From Planosporangium thailandense (GTDB lineage Bacteria; Actinomycetota; Actinomycetes; Mycobacteriales; Micromonosporaceae): a DNA stretch of 64,000 bases. Of the stretch, positions 1 to 14,600 are shown in pieces. The translations under genes were made by a program, and so were the position numbers. Under the pieces are notes generated by a model. That model ran no database searches and was not told where the DNA came from. It saw only the letters and a program-made list of their open reading frames with translations. The first letter of the stretch is position 1. Each line of letters opens with the position of its first letter. The stretch spans positions 124,001 to 188,000 of the forward strand of contig NZ_JAATVY010000007.1 in the NCBI RefSeq assembly GCF_011947195.1, written 5' to 3'.

Positions 1-218
1 CCCAGTTCGCTCGCCAGCCGCTCCGCGCGCTCCGCCGGCTCGGCGACCGACCGGAACTCGGCAAGGCCGATCGTCTCCATCACGTCCAGCGCCGCCGCCA
101 GACTGGCCTCGGCCTCGGGCGTCGACACGGACATATCGGCGAGGGCCTCAGCCCCTCTGATCAACAGCGCCGTCGCCGCACCAAGCTCGTCGGCAGCCGT
201 CCGCAACGCCGTGTCCAT
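1..218 (-). CDS. Hypothetical protein, N-terminal part (runs off left edge)
   Basis: An open frame begins with ATG at 218 and continues out of the window. The visible 72 residues are Ala/Glu/Leu-rich and look mostly helical (begins MDTALRTAADELGAA). There is no recognisable catalytic motif, signal peptide or membrane segment. Function is unknown. It faces the same way as the DUF574 methyltransferase gene, 151 bases away. Confidence 0.5.
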   Translation of the reverse strand, partial: MDTALRTAADELGAATALLIRGAEALADMSVSTPEAEASLAAALDVMETIGLAEFRSVAEPAERAERLASEL

Positions 219-369
219 GCCCCACCCTCATTGAGTCCAGGCACACCACGCTATGCAACGCCGGTTGCTGGCCACTACGTAGCCGGGTTGCCATTCGGGT
301 CCGGCTTCCGCGGTGGCGTCGCTCGAATCCCGAGGTCCGTGCTACGCGGCAACGAACTCGCGTCCGGGA

Positions 370-1209
370 TCAGGGTTTGCGGCCGACGGCGCCAGCGATG
401 CAGTAGGACACCGGCGGTAGCGGCTTGACGCGGGGGCCGTCCGGCCACCAGTCGGCGCAGATGGTCAGGCCGGGGTCGACCAGCTCCAGACCAGCGAACA
501 TGCTTTCGATCTCGGAGCGGGTACGGAAGACACCGGTACCCATCGGGCTGTGGAGGAACGTCTCCTCCATCTTCCTTGCCAGCTCGCTGTGCTCGGCTGT
601 CTCGGGGTCGAGGAAGTGGCTGATCGCCACGTAGGAGCCGGACGGCAGCGCCGCGATGTACTCCCGCATGATCTCGGTGGGGCTGGGCTCGTCGTCGTAG
701 TGGTGCAGGGTGCCGAGCTGGAACAGCGCGATCGGCTGGGAGAAGTCGAGATTCCGGAGGACGATCTCGTCCTCGAGGACCGCGCGCGGTTTGAAGATAT
801 CCGCGGCGGTGAGGTGGGTCTGGTCGTTTTCTTCCAGCAGCGCTCTGCCGTGAGCCAGCACCACCGGGTCGTTGTCCACGTAGACGACGCGGGCATCCGG
901 CTGCAGCCGCTGGGCCACCTGATGAGTGTTCTCGGCGGTGGGTAGGCCGGAGCCGCAGTCCAGGAACTGGGTGATTCCGGTCTCGGTCGCGATGAACCGG
1001 GTCACCCGAATCAGAAAGTTCCGGTTGTCCCACGCCAACTGGGTCGCCTCGGGCGCGACCCGTTGGACCCGCTGCAGCACTTCACGATCGATTTCGTAAT
1101 TGTCCTTGCCGTTGAGGAAGGCGTCGTAGACCCGCGCGATGCTCGCTTTGGTCACGTCGATGTAGACGGGCACGCCAACGTCTGAGGAGGAATGGGTGAT
1201 GCCAGGCAT
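370..1209 (-). CDS. SAM-dependent methyltransferase, DUF574 family
   Basis: A protein of 279 residues resembling the DUF574 (S-adenosyl methyltransferase) family common in actinomycetes, whose substrates are mostly unknown. The N-terminal part has the family-typical stretch with SIARVYDAFLNGKDNYEIDR. The SAM-binding motif follows (FLDCGSGLPTAENTH), then an acidic strand end (VVYVDNDPVV). I chose the ATG at 1209 because GAGG lies about 6 bases upstream. Upstream ATG (1242) and longer starts lack a convincing ribosome site. It is divergent from the DUF5753-type regulator at 1431, and the 221-base gap probably holds both promoters. The family assignment is firm; the substrate is unknown. Confidence 0.85.
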   Translation of the reverse strand: MPGITHSSSDVGVPVYIDVTKASIARVYDAFLNGKDNYEIDREVLQRVQRVAPEATQLAWDNRNFLIRVTRFIATETGITQFLDCGSGLPTAENTHQVAQRLQPDARVVYVDNDPVVLAHGRALLEENDQTHLTAADIFKPRAVLEDEIVLRNLDFSQPIALFQLGTLHHYDDEPSPTEIMREYIAALPSGSYVAISHFLDPETAEHSELARKMEETFLHSPMGTGVFRTRSEIESMFAGLELVDPGLTICADWWPDGPRVKPLPPVSYCIAGAVGRKP

Positions 1210-1430
1210 AAGAGGCCTCACTGGGCGCGGGAAGGATGACATCTGTGCATACACCACAAGGCCACATAGCCTAAACACAGGATCCGTAGCTACACCAGAG
1301 TGCAATTGACATCTGGCGAAGCCGCGCACGTTCAGCGATCAAGCAACGCGGGCGTCGGCGACCAGTGGTGCGTTGCACCGCAACCCCCCACTTGCAGCAC
1401 CGCTGTCGAAACGCACAGAAGGAGCGACAC

Positions 1431-2330
1431 GTGAGCTCAATTGATCCGTCCACATCGCCCAGTGATCCAACTGGCGAACGAGTTGGTGGCCCGACCGCAC
1501 TGCGCATCGTGCTGGGGGCCCAGCTACGCAGGCTGCGCGAACGCGCCGAAATTTCGCGTGCGGACGCCGGATACGGCATCCGCGGTTCGGAGTCGAAGAT
1601 CAGCAGGCTCGAGCTCGGCCGCGTCAGTTTGAAGGAACGGGACGTCGCTGACCTGCTCACCATGTACGGAGTGTCCGACGAAAATGAACGGACAACGTAC
1701 CTGGACATGGTCAAACGATCAAACGAACCGGGCTGGTGGCACCGCTTCAGCGATCTGATGCCGGACTGGCTTCAGGACTACGTCGGGTTGGAAGAGGACG
1801 CGTCCCGGATCCTGACCTATGAGCTGCAGTTCGTGCCCGGTCTGATGCAGACCGAGGACTATGCCAGGGCGGTGGCCAGTCACGGACGGCCGGAGCTGGC
1901 CGGCAAGGACGTCGATCGTCGGGTCGACCTGCGGGTACGACGCCAGAAGGTGCTCGCGCGGCCGGGTGCGCCACGACTGTGGGCGGTGATCGACGAGTCG
2001 GTGCTGCACCGCCCGATCGGCGGTCGGGACGTGATGCTCGCCCAACTGGAGCACCTTCTCGAGGTCACCAAGCAGCCGCACGTCACGCTGCAGGTCGTTC
2101 CCTACCGGATGAGCGGGTACGCGGCCGAAGGCCCGTTCTCGCTGTTGCGGTTCGCCGCGCCCGAACTGCCCGACCTGGTGTACATCGAGCACCTCGCCGG
2201 CGCGCTCTACCTCGACAAGCCCACGGAGGTGGAGATTTACAGCAGGGTGTTCGACCGGTTGACGGTGGACGCTGAGACTCCCAGCAACACCAGGCAGATG
2301 CTACTAAAGGTACGAGCCGAGATGATGTAG
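1431..2330 (+). CDS. XRE-family regulator with DUF5753 C-terminal domain
   Basis: A 299-residue regulator. An N-terminal helix-turn-helix (about residues 20-75: LGAQLRRLRERAEISRADAGY, then a recognition helix around SESKISRLELGR) is followed by a DUF5753-type domain (about 105-290, beginning with the LQDYVGLEEDASRI stretch). This architecture is typical of the many BldB/WhiJ-like regulators in Streptomyces and Micromonosporaceae, which pair with a small DUF397 protein. That partner is the next gene. GTG at 1431 is preceded by AAGGAG, which decides the start over the upstream in-frame start at 1365. The target genes are unknown. Confidence 0.9.
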   Translation: MSSIDPSTSPSDPTGERVGGPTALRIVLGAQLRRLRERAEISRADAGYGIRGSESKISRLELGRVSLKERDVADLLTMYGVSDENERTTYLDMVKRSNEPGWWHRFSDLMPDWLQDYVGLEEDASRILTYELQFVPGLMQTEDYARAVASHGRPELAGKDVDRRVDLRVRRQKVLARPGAPRLWAVIDESVLHRPIGGRDVMLAQLEHLLEVTKQPHVTLQVVPYRMSGYAAEGPFSLLRFAAPELPDLVYIEHLAGALYLDKPTEVEIYSRVFDRLTVDAETPSNTRQMLLKVRAEMM

Positions 2331-2448
2331 CGCTCTTCCGTCACCATCTGCACGGGCTCATGCACGTGCATTGACTGTGCACCGCGAACTGCTAGCGTCA
2401 GGCGCGGATCACGTGCGTGTGCATGGCCATTCCCGGGGGGAAGGTGGT

Positions 2449-2694
2449 GTGACGGTGAGAGACGACACCCGAAATCAAGATCCGGTTACCACGCTGACCG
2501 GCGTGACGTGGAAGAAGAGCGCTCGCAGCGGTGCGGTGGGGAACTGCGTGGAGCTCGCTCGCCTTGACAACGGAGAGATCGCGGTACGCAACTCGCGTTT
2601 TCCCGACGGGCCCACCCTGATCTATACCCGCGCCGAGTTGGCTGCTTTCCTGGCCGGCGCGAAGGACGGGGAGTTCGACGATTTCGTCAGCTGA
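2449..2694 (+). CDS. DUF397 domain small protein
   Basis: An 81-residue protein with the DUF397 signature: VTWKKSARSGAVGNCVELA, then an acidic/aromatic C-terminal part (VRNSRFPDGPTLIYTRAELAAFL). It is the usual partner of the DUF5753-type regulator immediately upstream. The pair has been compared to toxin-antitoxin-like or developmental switch modules, but no biochemical role is established. GTG at 2449 follows GGAAGG by 4 bases. GTG at 2455 is an alternative. The stop codon lies inside a perfect terminator hairpin. Confidence 0.85.
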   Translation: MTVRDDTRNQDPVTTLTGVTWKKSARSGAVGNCVELARLDNGEIAVRNSRFPDGPTLIYTRAELAAFLAGAKDGEFDDFVS

Positions 2695-2719
2695 TCCGCC
2701 GTGACGGCGGCGGATCAGC
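2690..2719 (+). terminator. Intrinsic terminator-like hairpin after the DUF397 gene
   Basis: A perfect 12-bp inverted repeat: GCTGATCCGCCG (2690-2701) and CGGCGGATCAGC (2708-2719) with a 6-base loop. It overlaps the DUF397 stop codon (2692-2694). There is no clear T-run, as is common in GC-rich actinomycetes. Confidence 0.6.
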
Positions 2720-2969
2720 CAGGCGTTTCAACAAAGCGGACACCGCCGCGTCCTCGTTTTCCACTGCCCGTGCGCGACGTCGTCGTATCACGTGGACGGA
2801 TCAACGGCGAACGGTGCTGTGGCCGCGGGTGCTGTGGCCCGGCCGGTGCGCCGGATCCATCAGTACAGCGCGGACGCGGCGGCCGGCGGGACCATGCAGG
2901 ACAACGTCGGCCCCGCGGCGCGCTGTCCACACCGACCAGGGAGCCCCGATCGGGAAGGAACCCCGACCC

Positions 2970-3260
2970 ATGACCAGCATGAAGGCTTGTCACTACGCAC
3001 CCCTGGCAGCTCTGGAGACCGAGCCCGTCGGGGCGTACACCGACCCCGGGCTGCGAGAAGAAGCGTTACGGGATGCGCTGCGCGGTATCGACCTGGGCAC
3101 CTACGACGAGCGGATGATCGACTGGACGGTCCGGCAGTTCGACAACTCGGCCCTGCGCGTGCTCGTGAGCTGGATCGAACGGGCGCGGAGGGCAGCGACG
3201 GGCGACGGGCTGGAAGTCGACAGGGTACGCCGGAACCGGGGACGCAACTGGTCCTACTGA
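2970..3260 (+). CDS. Small hypothetical protein
   Basis: A 96-residue open frame starting MTSMKACHYAPLAALETEP, with GGGAAGGAA upstream at a rather long distance. The central part (TDPGLREEALRDALRGIDL, then a WTVRQFDNSALRVLVSWIERAR stretch) looks helical and protein-like. The C-terminus is basic. I recognise no family. A terminator-like hairpin follows at 3366-3421. Confidence 0.55.
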   Translation: MTSMKACHYAPLAALETEPVGAYTDPGLREEALRDALRGIDLGTYDERMIDWTVRQFDNSALRVLVSWIERARRAATGDGLEVDRVRRNRGRNWSY

Positions 3261-3365
3261 CCATTCCCGACCGGCAACCGGCTCGGTGGCGAAAGGCGAC
3301 CCGCTCGCCCACCGCGTGGACGGCAGCGGCGTCGATGAACACTCCGGCTGAACCAGGGGGGGTAG

Positions 3366-3421
3366 GCCGGTGGACCGGCGTCGCCATGTCGCCGAGGCGC
3401 CGACAGCGCCGGTCCACCGGC
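3366..3421. terminator. Bidirectional terminator-like hairpin between convergent genes
   Basis: A perfect 15-bp inverted repeat (GCCGGTGGACCGGCG at 3366-3380; its complement at 3407-3421) encloses 26 bases that can form further pairs (TGTCG and CGACA). It lies between the convergent hypothetical gene (ends 3260) and the F420-type reductase gene (ends 3432), so it may serve both. Confidence 0.55.
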
Positions 3422-3431
3422 GTCGAGTCGG

Positions 3432-4130
3432 TCAGTTACCGTCGCTGTCGGCGTAGCGGCGGGCGGCCGCCAGGGCCGCGCGCACGGTGTCAGCGTCGGC
3501 CGGCGCCCCCACTTCCCCGAACGCCGTGCCCGCGACGAAGTAGAGGTTGGCGTACGCGGCGGTGTCGCGCTGGAAACGCCATCCCTCGGCGAGCGGCCCG
3601 GCGTCGACCGTGTCGTAGCCGATCTCGTCCAGGAAGGCGGTCACGGTCGCCTTCGCGTCCGCGTCGTCACCGGCGATCGCCAGGGCGCTCCGGTCGGGCG
3701 CGCCGGCCGGTCGGGCCAGCGACAGCAGGTGCTTGAAGTAGATGTTGTTGAACCCCTTCACGACCTTGGCCTCCGGCAGATGGCGCTGGAGGAGCTCACT
3801 TGTGGTGGTCGACTCGTCGTCCAGCTCGGGGAACCGTCCGTCGCGCTCAGGGTAGTAATTGTTGGTGTCGATGACGACCTTGCCAGCGAGCGGCTCGACG
3901 GGAACGCTGCGGTAGGCCTTCAGCGGCACGCTCACGACCACCAGGTCGCCTGCCGCAGCGGCTTCGGCGGGGGTCGCGGCACGGGCGCGGGGCCCCAGCT
4001 CGCCGACCAGCGCCCGCAGTGTCTCGGGTCCGCGTGAGTTGCTCAGGACGACGTCGTAGCCGGCCGCGACGGCCAGCCTCGCCACCGTGCCACCGATGTT
4101 CCCACTCCCGATCAGTCCAACGGTTGTCAT
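3432..4130 (-). CDS. NADPH-dependent F420 reductase-like dinucleotide-binding protein
   Basis: A 232-residue protein of the NADP oxidoreductase, coenzyme F420-dependent (Fno-like) family. The N-terminus has the Rossmann motif (MTTVGLIGSGNIGGTVARLA) and a Ser/Arg loop after strand 2 (VVLSNSRGPETL) typical of NADP binding. VVVSVPLKAYRSVP and VVIDTNNYYPERDG match the family, and VKGFNNIYFKHL follows. Members reduce F420 or NADP, or act as reductases of small metabolites. The true substrate cannot be told from sequence. ATG at 4130 has GGGAG upstream. It is divergent from the Gfo/Idh/MocA gene (144-base gap), so the two may share control. Confidence 0.85.
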   Translation of the reverse strand: MTTVGLIGSGNIGGTVARLAVAAGYDVVLSNSRGPETLRALVGELGPRARAATPAEAAAAGDLVVVSVPLKAYRSVPVEPLAGKVVIDTNNYYPERDGRFPELDDESTTTSELLQRHLPEAKVVKGFNNIYFKHLLSLARPAGAPDRSALAIAGDDADAKATVTAFLDEIGYDTVDAGPLAEGWRFQRDTAAYANLYFVAGTAFGEVGAPADADTVRAALAAARRYADSDGN

Positions 4131-4273
4131 GTCGCTCCCAACCTCCGACGGTCGGCACCGCATTCCCGTCGATGGATGTCCACACACGAATGTGGCCACG
4201 CCCACACGACCGTTCGGCTCGTCGTGTTAGCTTTCGGCCGGGTGGACGTGGCGAGGGAAAGGCGGGCACGGCG

Positions 4274-5173
4274 ATGCGGTTCGGACTATTCGGTACGGGT
4301 CCCTGGGCGCATCTGACCCACGCGCCGGGCCTGGCCGCGCATCCCGACGTCGAGCTCGTCGGCGTGTGGGGTCGCAACCCGGACAAGGCCGCCGCGCTGG
4401 CGGACGAGTACGGGGCGCGGGCCTACCCGACGGTCGACGGCCTGATCGCCGACGTCGACGCGGTCGCCGTGGCCCTGCCGCCCGACGTGCAGGCGCCGAT
4501 CGCGCTGGCAGCGGCGCGCGCGGGCAGGCACCTGCTGCTCGACAAGCCGGTCGCGTTCACCGAGGCGGAGGCCGACGAGATCGCCGCGGCCGTGGCCGAC
4601 GGCCACCTCGCCTCGACGGTCTTCTTCACCCGGCGGTTCATTCCGGAGATACAGGAGTTCATCGAGCAGGCCCGCAGGACCGACGGCTGGGTCGAGGCCC
4701 GCGTTGACCACGTCGGCTCGATCTACGAGGAGGGCAACCCGTTCGGGGCGTCGCCGTGGCGCCGCGAGAGCGGTGGCCTGTGGGACGTCGGCCCGCACGC
4801 GGTCGCGCTGGTGCTCCCGGTACTCGGCCCGGTCGCCGAGGTGACCGCGATGACGGGCCCGCGCGACATGACCCACCTGCTGCTTCGGCACGCGTCGGAG
4901 GCGATCAGCACGCTGACCCTCTCGGTCGGCGCGCCGCCGGCCGCCGCCCGGCAGGAGGCCGTCTTCGCCGGCAAGGCGGGCGTCGTCACGGTACCGGTCA
5001 CGCGGTGGGAACCGGTGGAGCCGTTCGGCCGCATGGTCGACGAGCTGATCGCCGCCGCGGGCGGCGGGCCGCGACCACAGCTCGACGTGCGGTTCGGCGC
5101 CGAGGTCACCGCGGTCCTGGCCGCCGCCGAGGAGGCGGCGACGACCGGCCGGACGGTCCGGCTCGCCCGTTGA
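4274..5173 (+). CDS. Gfo/Idh/MocA-family oxidoreductase
   Basis: A 299-residue NAD(P)-dependent dehydrogenase. The N-terminal Rossmann fold begins MRFGLFGTGPWAHLTHAPGL. ELVGVWGRNPDKAAALADEYG follows, and LLLDKPVAFTEAEADEI carries the EKP-type motif of the family as DKP. The C-terminal half (about 125-299) has the alpha/beta substrate domain, with GGLWDVGPHAVALVLPVLG matching the G-D-x-G-x-H signature. Sugars, inositols or related alcohols are the usual substrates. ATG at 4274 follows GGGAAAGG. The upstream in-frame extension from 4019 overlaps the divergent gene and is not needed. Confidence 0.88.
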   Translation: MRFGLFGTGPWAHLTHAPGLAAHPDVELVGVWGRNPDKAAALADEYGARAYPTVDGLIADVDAVAVALPPDVQAPIALAAARAGRHLLLDKPVAFTEAEADEIAAAVADGHLASTVFFTRRFIPEIQEFIEQARRTDGWVEARVDHVGSIYEEGNPFGASPWRRESGGLWDVGPHAVALVLPVLGPVAEVTAMTGPRDMTHLLLRHASEAISTLTLSVGAPPAAARQEAVFAGKAGVVTVPVTRWEPVEPFGRMVDELIAAAGGGPRPQLDVRFGAEVTAVLAAAEEAATTGRTVRLAR

Positions 5174-5340
5174 CGCCGGACCCGGGGTGCGGCCCGCTGA
5201 ACGGGAGAACGCGGCTTGCCGGCGGCCCGGCTCGTCGCGTTTCCGCCGCACCCGCGCACGCCCGTCCGGCCGACGCGGACGCGCGGCAAATATGCAGCCA
5301 TTACCCGCAGGTTGATCGGGACGCTGCCGATTGAGTAGCC

Positions 5341-10659
<5,319 letters not shown>

Positions 10660-10787
10660 CGCCGTCGCCAGATCCGTCGGGAGCCCGCCCTACCGTCCTC
10701 CGTCGGCGCGGTCACCCGCCGCTCAGCTCAGCGCGATCAGCGCCCGCCGCACGGTTATGCTCGCAGCTCAAGCATTGGAGGAGAACC

Positions 10788-11099
10788 GTGTCCGTCGTCG
10801 TCACCGCCCTGTTCCATCCCGTCGAAGGACGCACCGCCGAGCTGATCGACGCGCTGCGCGCCAGCATCCCCGCCGTCCATGCGGAGCAGGGCTGCCGGCT
10901 CTACGCCATCCACGACGCCGAGGACGGCACCATCACGATGATCGAGAAGTGGGACTCGCGCGAGGACCTCGCCGCGCACGCCGCCGGTCCCGCCGTCAAG
11001 GCGCTGGAAGCGGCCGTCGCGAAACTCATCGCGATGCCCACGACCGTGACGATCATGACGCCGCTCCCCGCCGGCACTCCGGAGCAGGGACAGTTGTAG
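10788..11099 (+). CDS. ABM-fold (antibiotic biosynthesis monooxygenase-like) protein
   Basis: A 103-residue single-domain protein of the dimeric alpha/beta-barrel ABM family: VVVTALFHPVEGRTAELIDA, GCRLYAIHDAEDGTITMIEKW, then an amphipathic helix (SREDLAAHAAGPAVKALE). Members include cofactor-free monooxygenases, but also many housekeeping proteins of the YgiN type. This short solitary copy is more likely YgiN-like. GTG at 10788 is preceded by GGAGGAGAA. It stands alone between two large regulatory genes. Confidence 0.85.
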   Translation: MSVVVTALFHPVEGRTAELIDALRASIPAVHAEQGCRLYAIHDAEDGTITMIEKWDSREDLAAHAAGPAVKALEAAVAKLIAMPTTVTIMTPLPAGTPEQGQL

Positions 11100-11204
11100 T
11101 CGCGCCGGACATCCCGACGGTCACCCTCCCAGTGCCGAAGACGAATACCGTTGTCCACGGTCACCGGTTCGGGGCGGGTGGCATCGACGCGAGAGGATCG
11201 TCGG

Positions 11205-14200
11205 GTGGACGAGCGCGACGGGTGGGAGCACCGGGTGGAGGTGGCGCTGCTCGGTCCGTTACGCGTTCGCCGTGACGGAGCGGCGGTACCGCTGCCCGGC
11301 AGCCGACTCCGCGGGCTGCTGGCCCGGCTGGCGCTGACCGCGGGCCGCCCGGTCGACGCCGCAACGCTCGTCGACGCGCTCTGGCCGGAGGTCCGCCCGG
11401 CCGACCCGACCAACGCGCTGCAGTCGCTGGTCTCCCGGCTGCGCCGCGCGCTGGGCTCCCCCGACGCGGTCGAGCAGGTGGCCGGCGGCTACCGGTTGAC
11501 GGTCTCCGGCGACGCCGTCGACCTGGCGCGCTTCGAACGGCTCGTCGGCGACGGTCAGGTCCGGCTGCGGGCCGGCGACCCGGCCGCGGCCTCGGACCTC
11601 ATCGCCCGGGCCATCGCCCTCTGGCGCGAACCGGTGGCCGCCGAGGTCGCCGCCGTGGCGCCCGCGGCCGCCGTACGGCTCGCCCACCTCCGGGTCGAGG
11701 CGGCAGCCGACCTGGCCGAAGCGGACCTGCTCCTGGGCCGCGCCGCCGAGGTCGCCGCGCGGCTGCCGGCCCTGCTGGCCGAGCAGCCCCGGAACGAGCG
11801 ACTCGCCGGACTGTACATGGACGCTCTCACCGGGCTGGGCCGGCAGGCGGAGGCCCTCGCGGTGTACGAACGCATCCGGCGCGACCTGGCCGAGGAGCTG
11901 GGCGCCGATCCGGGTAGCGCGCTGCGCGATCGTCACCTGCGGTTGTTGCGCGCCGAGGCCGGAGCGGCCGGCGACGGCCCCACCCCCGCCGGTACCGACC
12001 CGGATCCTGCCGGCGCGCAGCCACCGGGGACGCAGCCACCGGGAAACCTGCCCGCCGCGCTGACCAGCTTCATCGGCCGCGACGACGACCTGGCCCGAAT
12101 CGAGGCGATCCTGGAGACCGGGCGGCTGGTCACCGTCCTCGGGCCGGGCGGGGCCGGCAAGACCCGGCTGGCGGTGGAAGCCGCGGGGCGGCTGCGCGGC
12201 CGCTACCCCGATGGAACCTGGCTGGTCGACCTCGCACCGGTCACCGAGCCGGCGGAGGTCGCCGCCGCGATCGTGTCCGCCCTCGGCGTGCGCGGTACGG
12301 CGCTGTTCGAGCAGCGGCGGGGCCTGACCGACGGCCGCAACGTACTGGACGTCCTGGTGGAGCGGCTGGCCCCGCAGGATGTCCTGCTCGTCATCGACAA
12401 CTGCGAGCACCTCGTCGAGGCGGTCGCGCAGGTGACCACCGCCCTGCTGGTGCGCTGCCCCCGGCTGCGGGTACTGGCGACCAGCCGGGAGCCCCTGGCG
12501 ACCGACGGCGAGGCGCTCGTGCCGCTGGCGCCGCTGGAGCTGCCGCCTGCCGACGCCGGCCCCGACACCGCGGCGCGCGCCCAGGCCGTACGGCTCTTCG
12601 TCGACCGCGCCGCCGCGGTCAGGCCCGGCTTCGCGGTGGACGCGACGACCGTACGCGACGTGGTGCAGATCGTGCGCCGCCTCGACGGGCTGCCACTGGC
12701 ATTGGAGCTGGCCGCGGCGCGGTTACGTACCTTGCCGCTGGCCGAGCTGGCGGGCGGGCTCTCCGACCGGTTCCGGCTGCTGACCGGTGGCAACCGCACG
12801 GCCCTGCCGCGCCACCGCACCCTGCGGGCGGTGATCGCCTGGAGCTGGGATCTGCTCGGCGCCGACGAGCGCGCCCTGGCGGAGCGCGTCTCGGTGTTGC
12901 CGGCCGGGGTCACGCCGCGGTCCGCCGCCGCGGTCTGCGCCGGTACCGGCATCGCCGCCGACCGCGTACCGGAGCTGCTCGCCGCCCTGGTCGACCGCTC
13001 GCTGCTGCAGCTGGCCGGCGAAGGACCCCGGTACCGGATGCTGGAGACGCTGCGCGAGTACGGTGTCGAGCGGCTGGCCGAGCGCGGTGAGCTGACCGCC
13101 GTCCGGGAGCTGGCCGCCCGCCACGTCGCCGCGCTCGTCGCCGAGACCGACCCGCTGCTGCGCACCGCCGACCAGCTACCGGCGCTCCGGTTGCTGCGCG
13201 CCGAGTACGACAACGCGCTCGCCGCGCTCCGCCACTTCTGCGATTCCGGCGACGGCCCGGCCGCCGTTTCGCTGGCGCTGAACCTGGGCTGGTACTGGCA
13301 GATTCTCGGCTACCACGCCGAAGCGGTGTTCTGGCTGCGGGAGGTGTTGGCGGCGCCCGGCGAGCACGACCCGGTGACGCTGGACTGTGCCCAGGCGTTC
13401 CACGTCCTGAACACCTTCGGCGTCGATCCGGCCACGGTGACCGAATCGGCAGACGAACGACGCGACCGGATGCGTCAGCTCGCGGCCCGCCTGGTCGCGC
13501 ACGAAAAGCTGCCCGACCTCGTCAACGTGCTGGTGTTCGTGCTTCTGCACTTCGCCGGCGACGTCGCCGGTGCCCGCCACAGGGTCGATGTCCTGGTGGC
13601 CGGAGACGACCGCTGGCTGTCGGCGCTGGCGCTGCTCTTCCGGGCCCGGCTGGCCGAGAACGACGGCGACGTGGCGCAGGTGCGCCGGGACGTGGATGCG
13701 GCGCTCGCCGGGTTCCAGGCGGCGGGCGACCGGTGGGGGCAGGCCACGACGCTGCCGCTGCGGGCGCTGATCCGCCAGTACGACGGAGACCTCGACGGCG
13801 CGTTGGCCGATCTGCGTGCCGCGCGCGCCCGGTCGCGGGAGTTCGGCGCCCTCGACGTCGCGGACGAGGTCTTCCTCGAGTTCCGCTGGGCCGACCTGCA
13901 CATGCGCCGCGGCCAGCCGGAGGAGGCCGATGTCGCGCTCGCCGCCGCCCGAGCCCGGGCCGAGCGCGCGACGTCGCCGGAGATCATGATTCTCGTCGAC
14001 GCCCTGGAAGCCGGCATGCTGGTCTGGCGCGGTGAGCTCGACCGCGCCGAGCCGCTGCTGCGCCGCGCCGAGCAGCGGGTGGCACCCAACGGGCAGCCGC
14101 AGGCCGCCGGTGACCACGGCGTGGCCATCGTCGCTGGCGTGCGGGCCACCTTCGAGGTCGCGCGTGGCGAGCTGACGGCCGCCGAGGCGGCGCTGGCCCG

Positions 14201-14600
14201 CGCGTACGTCGCCGCCGTGGCAGCCCGGGACATGCCGATCCTCGCGTTGGTCGCGGTGGGCACGGCGGAGCTGGCCGACGCCCGGGGTCGGCACCGCGAC
14301 GCCGCGCTGCTGCTCGGTGCGGCGACCCGGCTGCGCGGCACCGAGGACCCGACCAGCCCGCAGGTCGCCGAACTCACCCGGCGCAGCGAGGCCGCGCTCG
14401 GGCGCGCCGCCTTCGCCGAGGCGTACGCCGCTGGCTGGTCGCTCGACGCCCGGGCCGCGTTGGCCAGGGTCGACCCGGCCCGTGGGCTCGGCCCGGCGCC
14501 GGCCGCCGCTCCGGCCGGCGCCACCGGTGTCGAACCCGCGGGCACCGGATCCGCGCTGGGCGGTGACGCGGAGCCGGACGCTCAGGCTCGTCGGGCATAG
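11205..14600 (+). CDS. SARP/AfsR-type regulator with BTAD, NB-ARC ATPase and TPR regions
   Basis: An 1131-residue transcriptional activator. An OmpR-like winged helix (about 12-95: VALLGPLRVRRDGAAVPLPG) is followed by a BTAD bacterial activation domain (about 100-255, ending in YERIRRDLAEELGADPGSAL). A linker rich in Pro/Gly precedes an NB-ARC/AAA ATPase with Walker A GPGGAGKT (near 312) and LLVIDNCEHL (near 394). The rest is helical TPR-like repeats. AfsR-like proteins activate secondary metabolite genes by binding heptameric direct repeats. GTG at 11205 follows GAGAGGA by 7 bases, a better start than the TTG at 11151. Its 3' end overlaps the convergent drrB-like gene by 19 bases. The neighbouring exporter promoter carries 22-bp spaced repeats (16458-16492), a possible target. 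Confidence 0.9.
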   Translation: MDERDGWEHRVEVALLGPLRVRRDGAAVPLPGSRLRGLLARLALTAGRPVDAATLVDALWPEVRPADPTNALQSLVSRLRRALGSPDAVEQVAGGYRLTVSGDAVDLARFERLVGDGQVRLRAGDPAAASDLIARAIALWREPVAAEVAAVAPAAAVRLAHLRVEAAADLAEADLLLGRAAEVAARLPALLAEQPRNERLAGLYMDALTGLGRQAEALAVYERIRRDLAEELGADPGSALRDRHLRLLRAEAGAAGDGPTPAGTDPDPAGAQPPGTQPPGNLPAALTSFIGRDDDLARIEAILETGRLVTVLGPGGAGKTRLAVEAAGRLRGRYPDGTWLVDLAPVTEPAEVAAAIVSALGVRGTALFEQRRGLTDGRNVLDVLVERLAPQDVLLVIDNCEHLVEAVAQVTTALLVRCPRLRVLATSREPLATDGEALVPLAPLELPPADAGPDTAARAQAVRLFVDRAAAVRPGFAVDATTVRDVVQIVRRLDGLPLALELAAARLRTLPLAELAGGLSDRFRLLTGGNRTALPRHRTLRAVIAWSWDLLGADERALAERVSVLPAGVTPRSAAAVCAGTGIAADRVPELLAALVDRSLLQLAGEGPRYRMLETLREYGVERLAERGELTAVRELAARHVAALVAETDPLLRTADQLPALRLLRAEYDNALAALRHFCDSGDGPAAVSLALNLGWYWQILGYHAEAVFWLREVLAAPGEHDPVTLDCAQAFHVLNTFGVDPATVTESADERRDRMRQLAARLVAHEKLPDLVNVLVFVLLHFAGDVAGARHRVDVLVAGDDRWLSALALLFRARLAENDGDVAQVRRDVDAALAGFQAAGDRWGQATTLPLRALIRQYDGDLDGALADLRAARARSREFGALDVADEVFLEFRWADLHMRRGQPEEADVALAAARARAERATSPEIMILVDALEAGMLVWRGELDRAEPLLRRAEQRVAPNGQPQAAGDHGVAIVAGVRATFEVARGELTAAEAALARAYVAAVAARDMPILALVAVGTAELADARGRHRDAALLLGAATRLRGTEDPTSPQVAELTRRSEAALGRAAFAEAYAAGWSLDARAALARVDPARGLGPAPAAAPAGATGVEPAGTGSALGGDAEPDAQARRA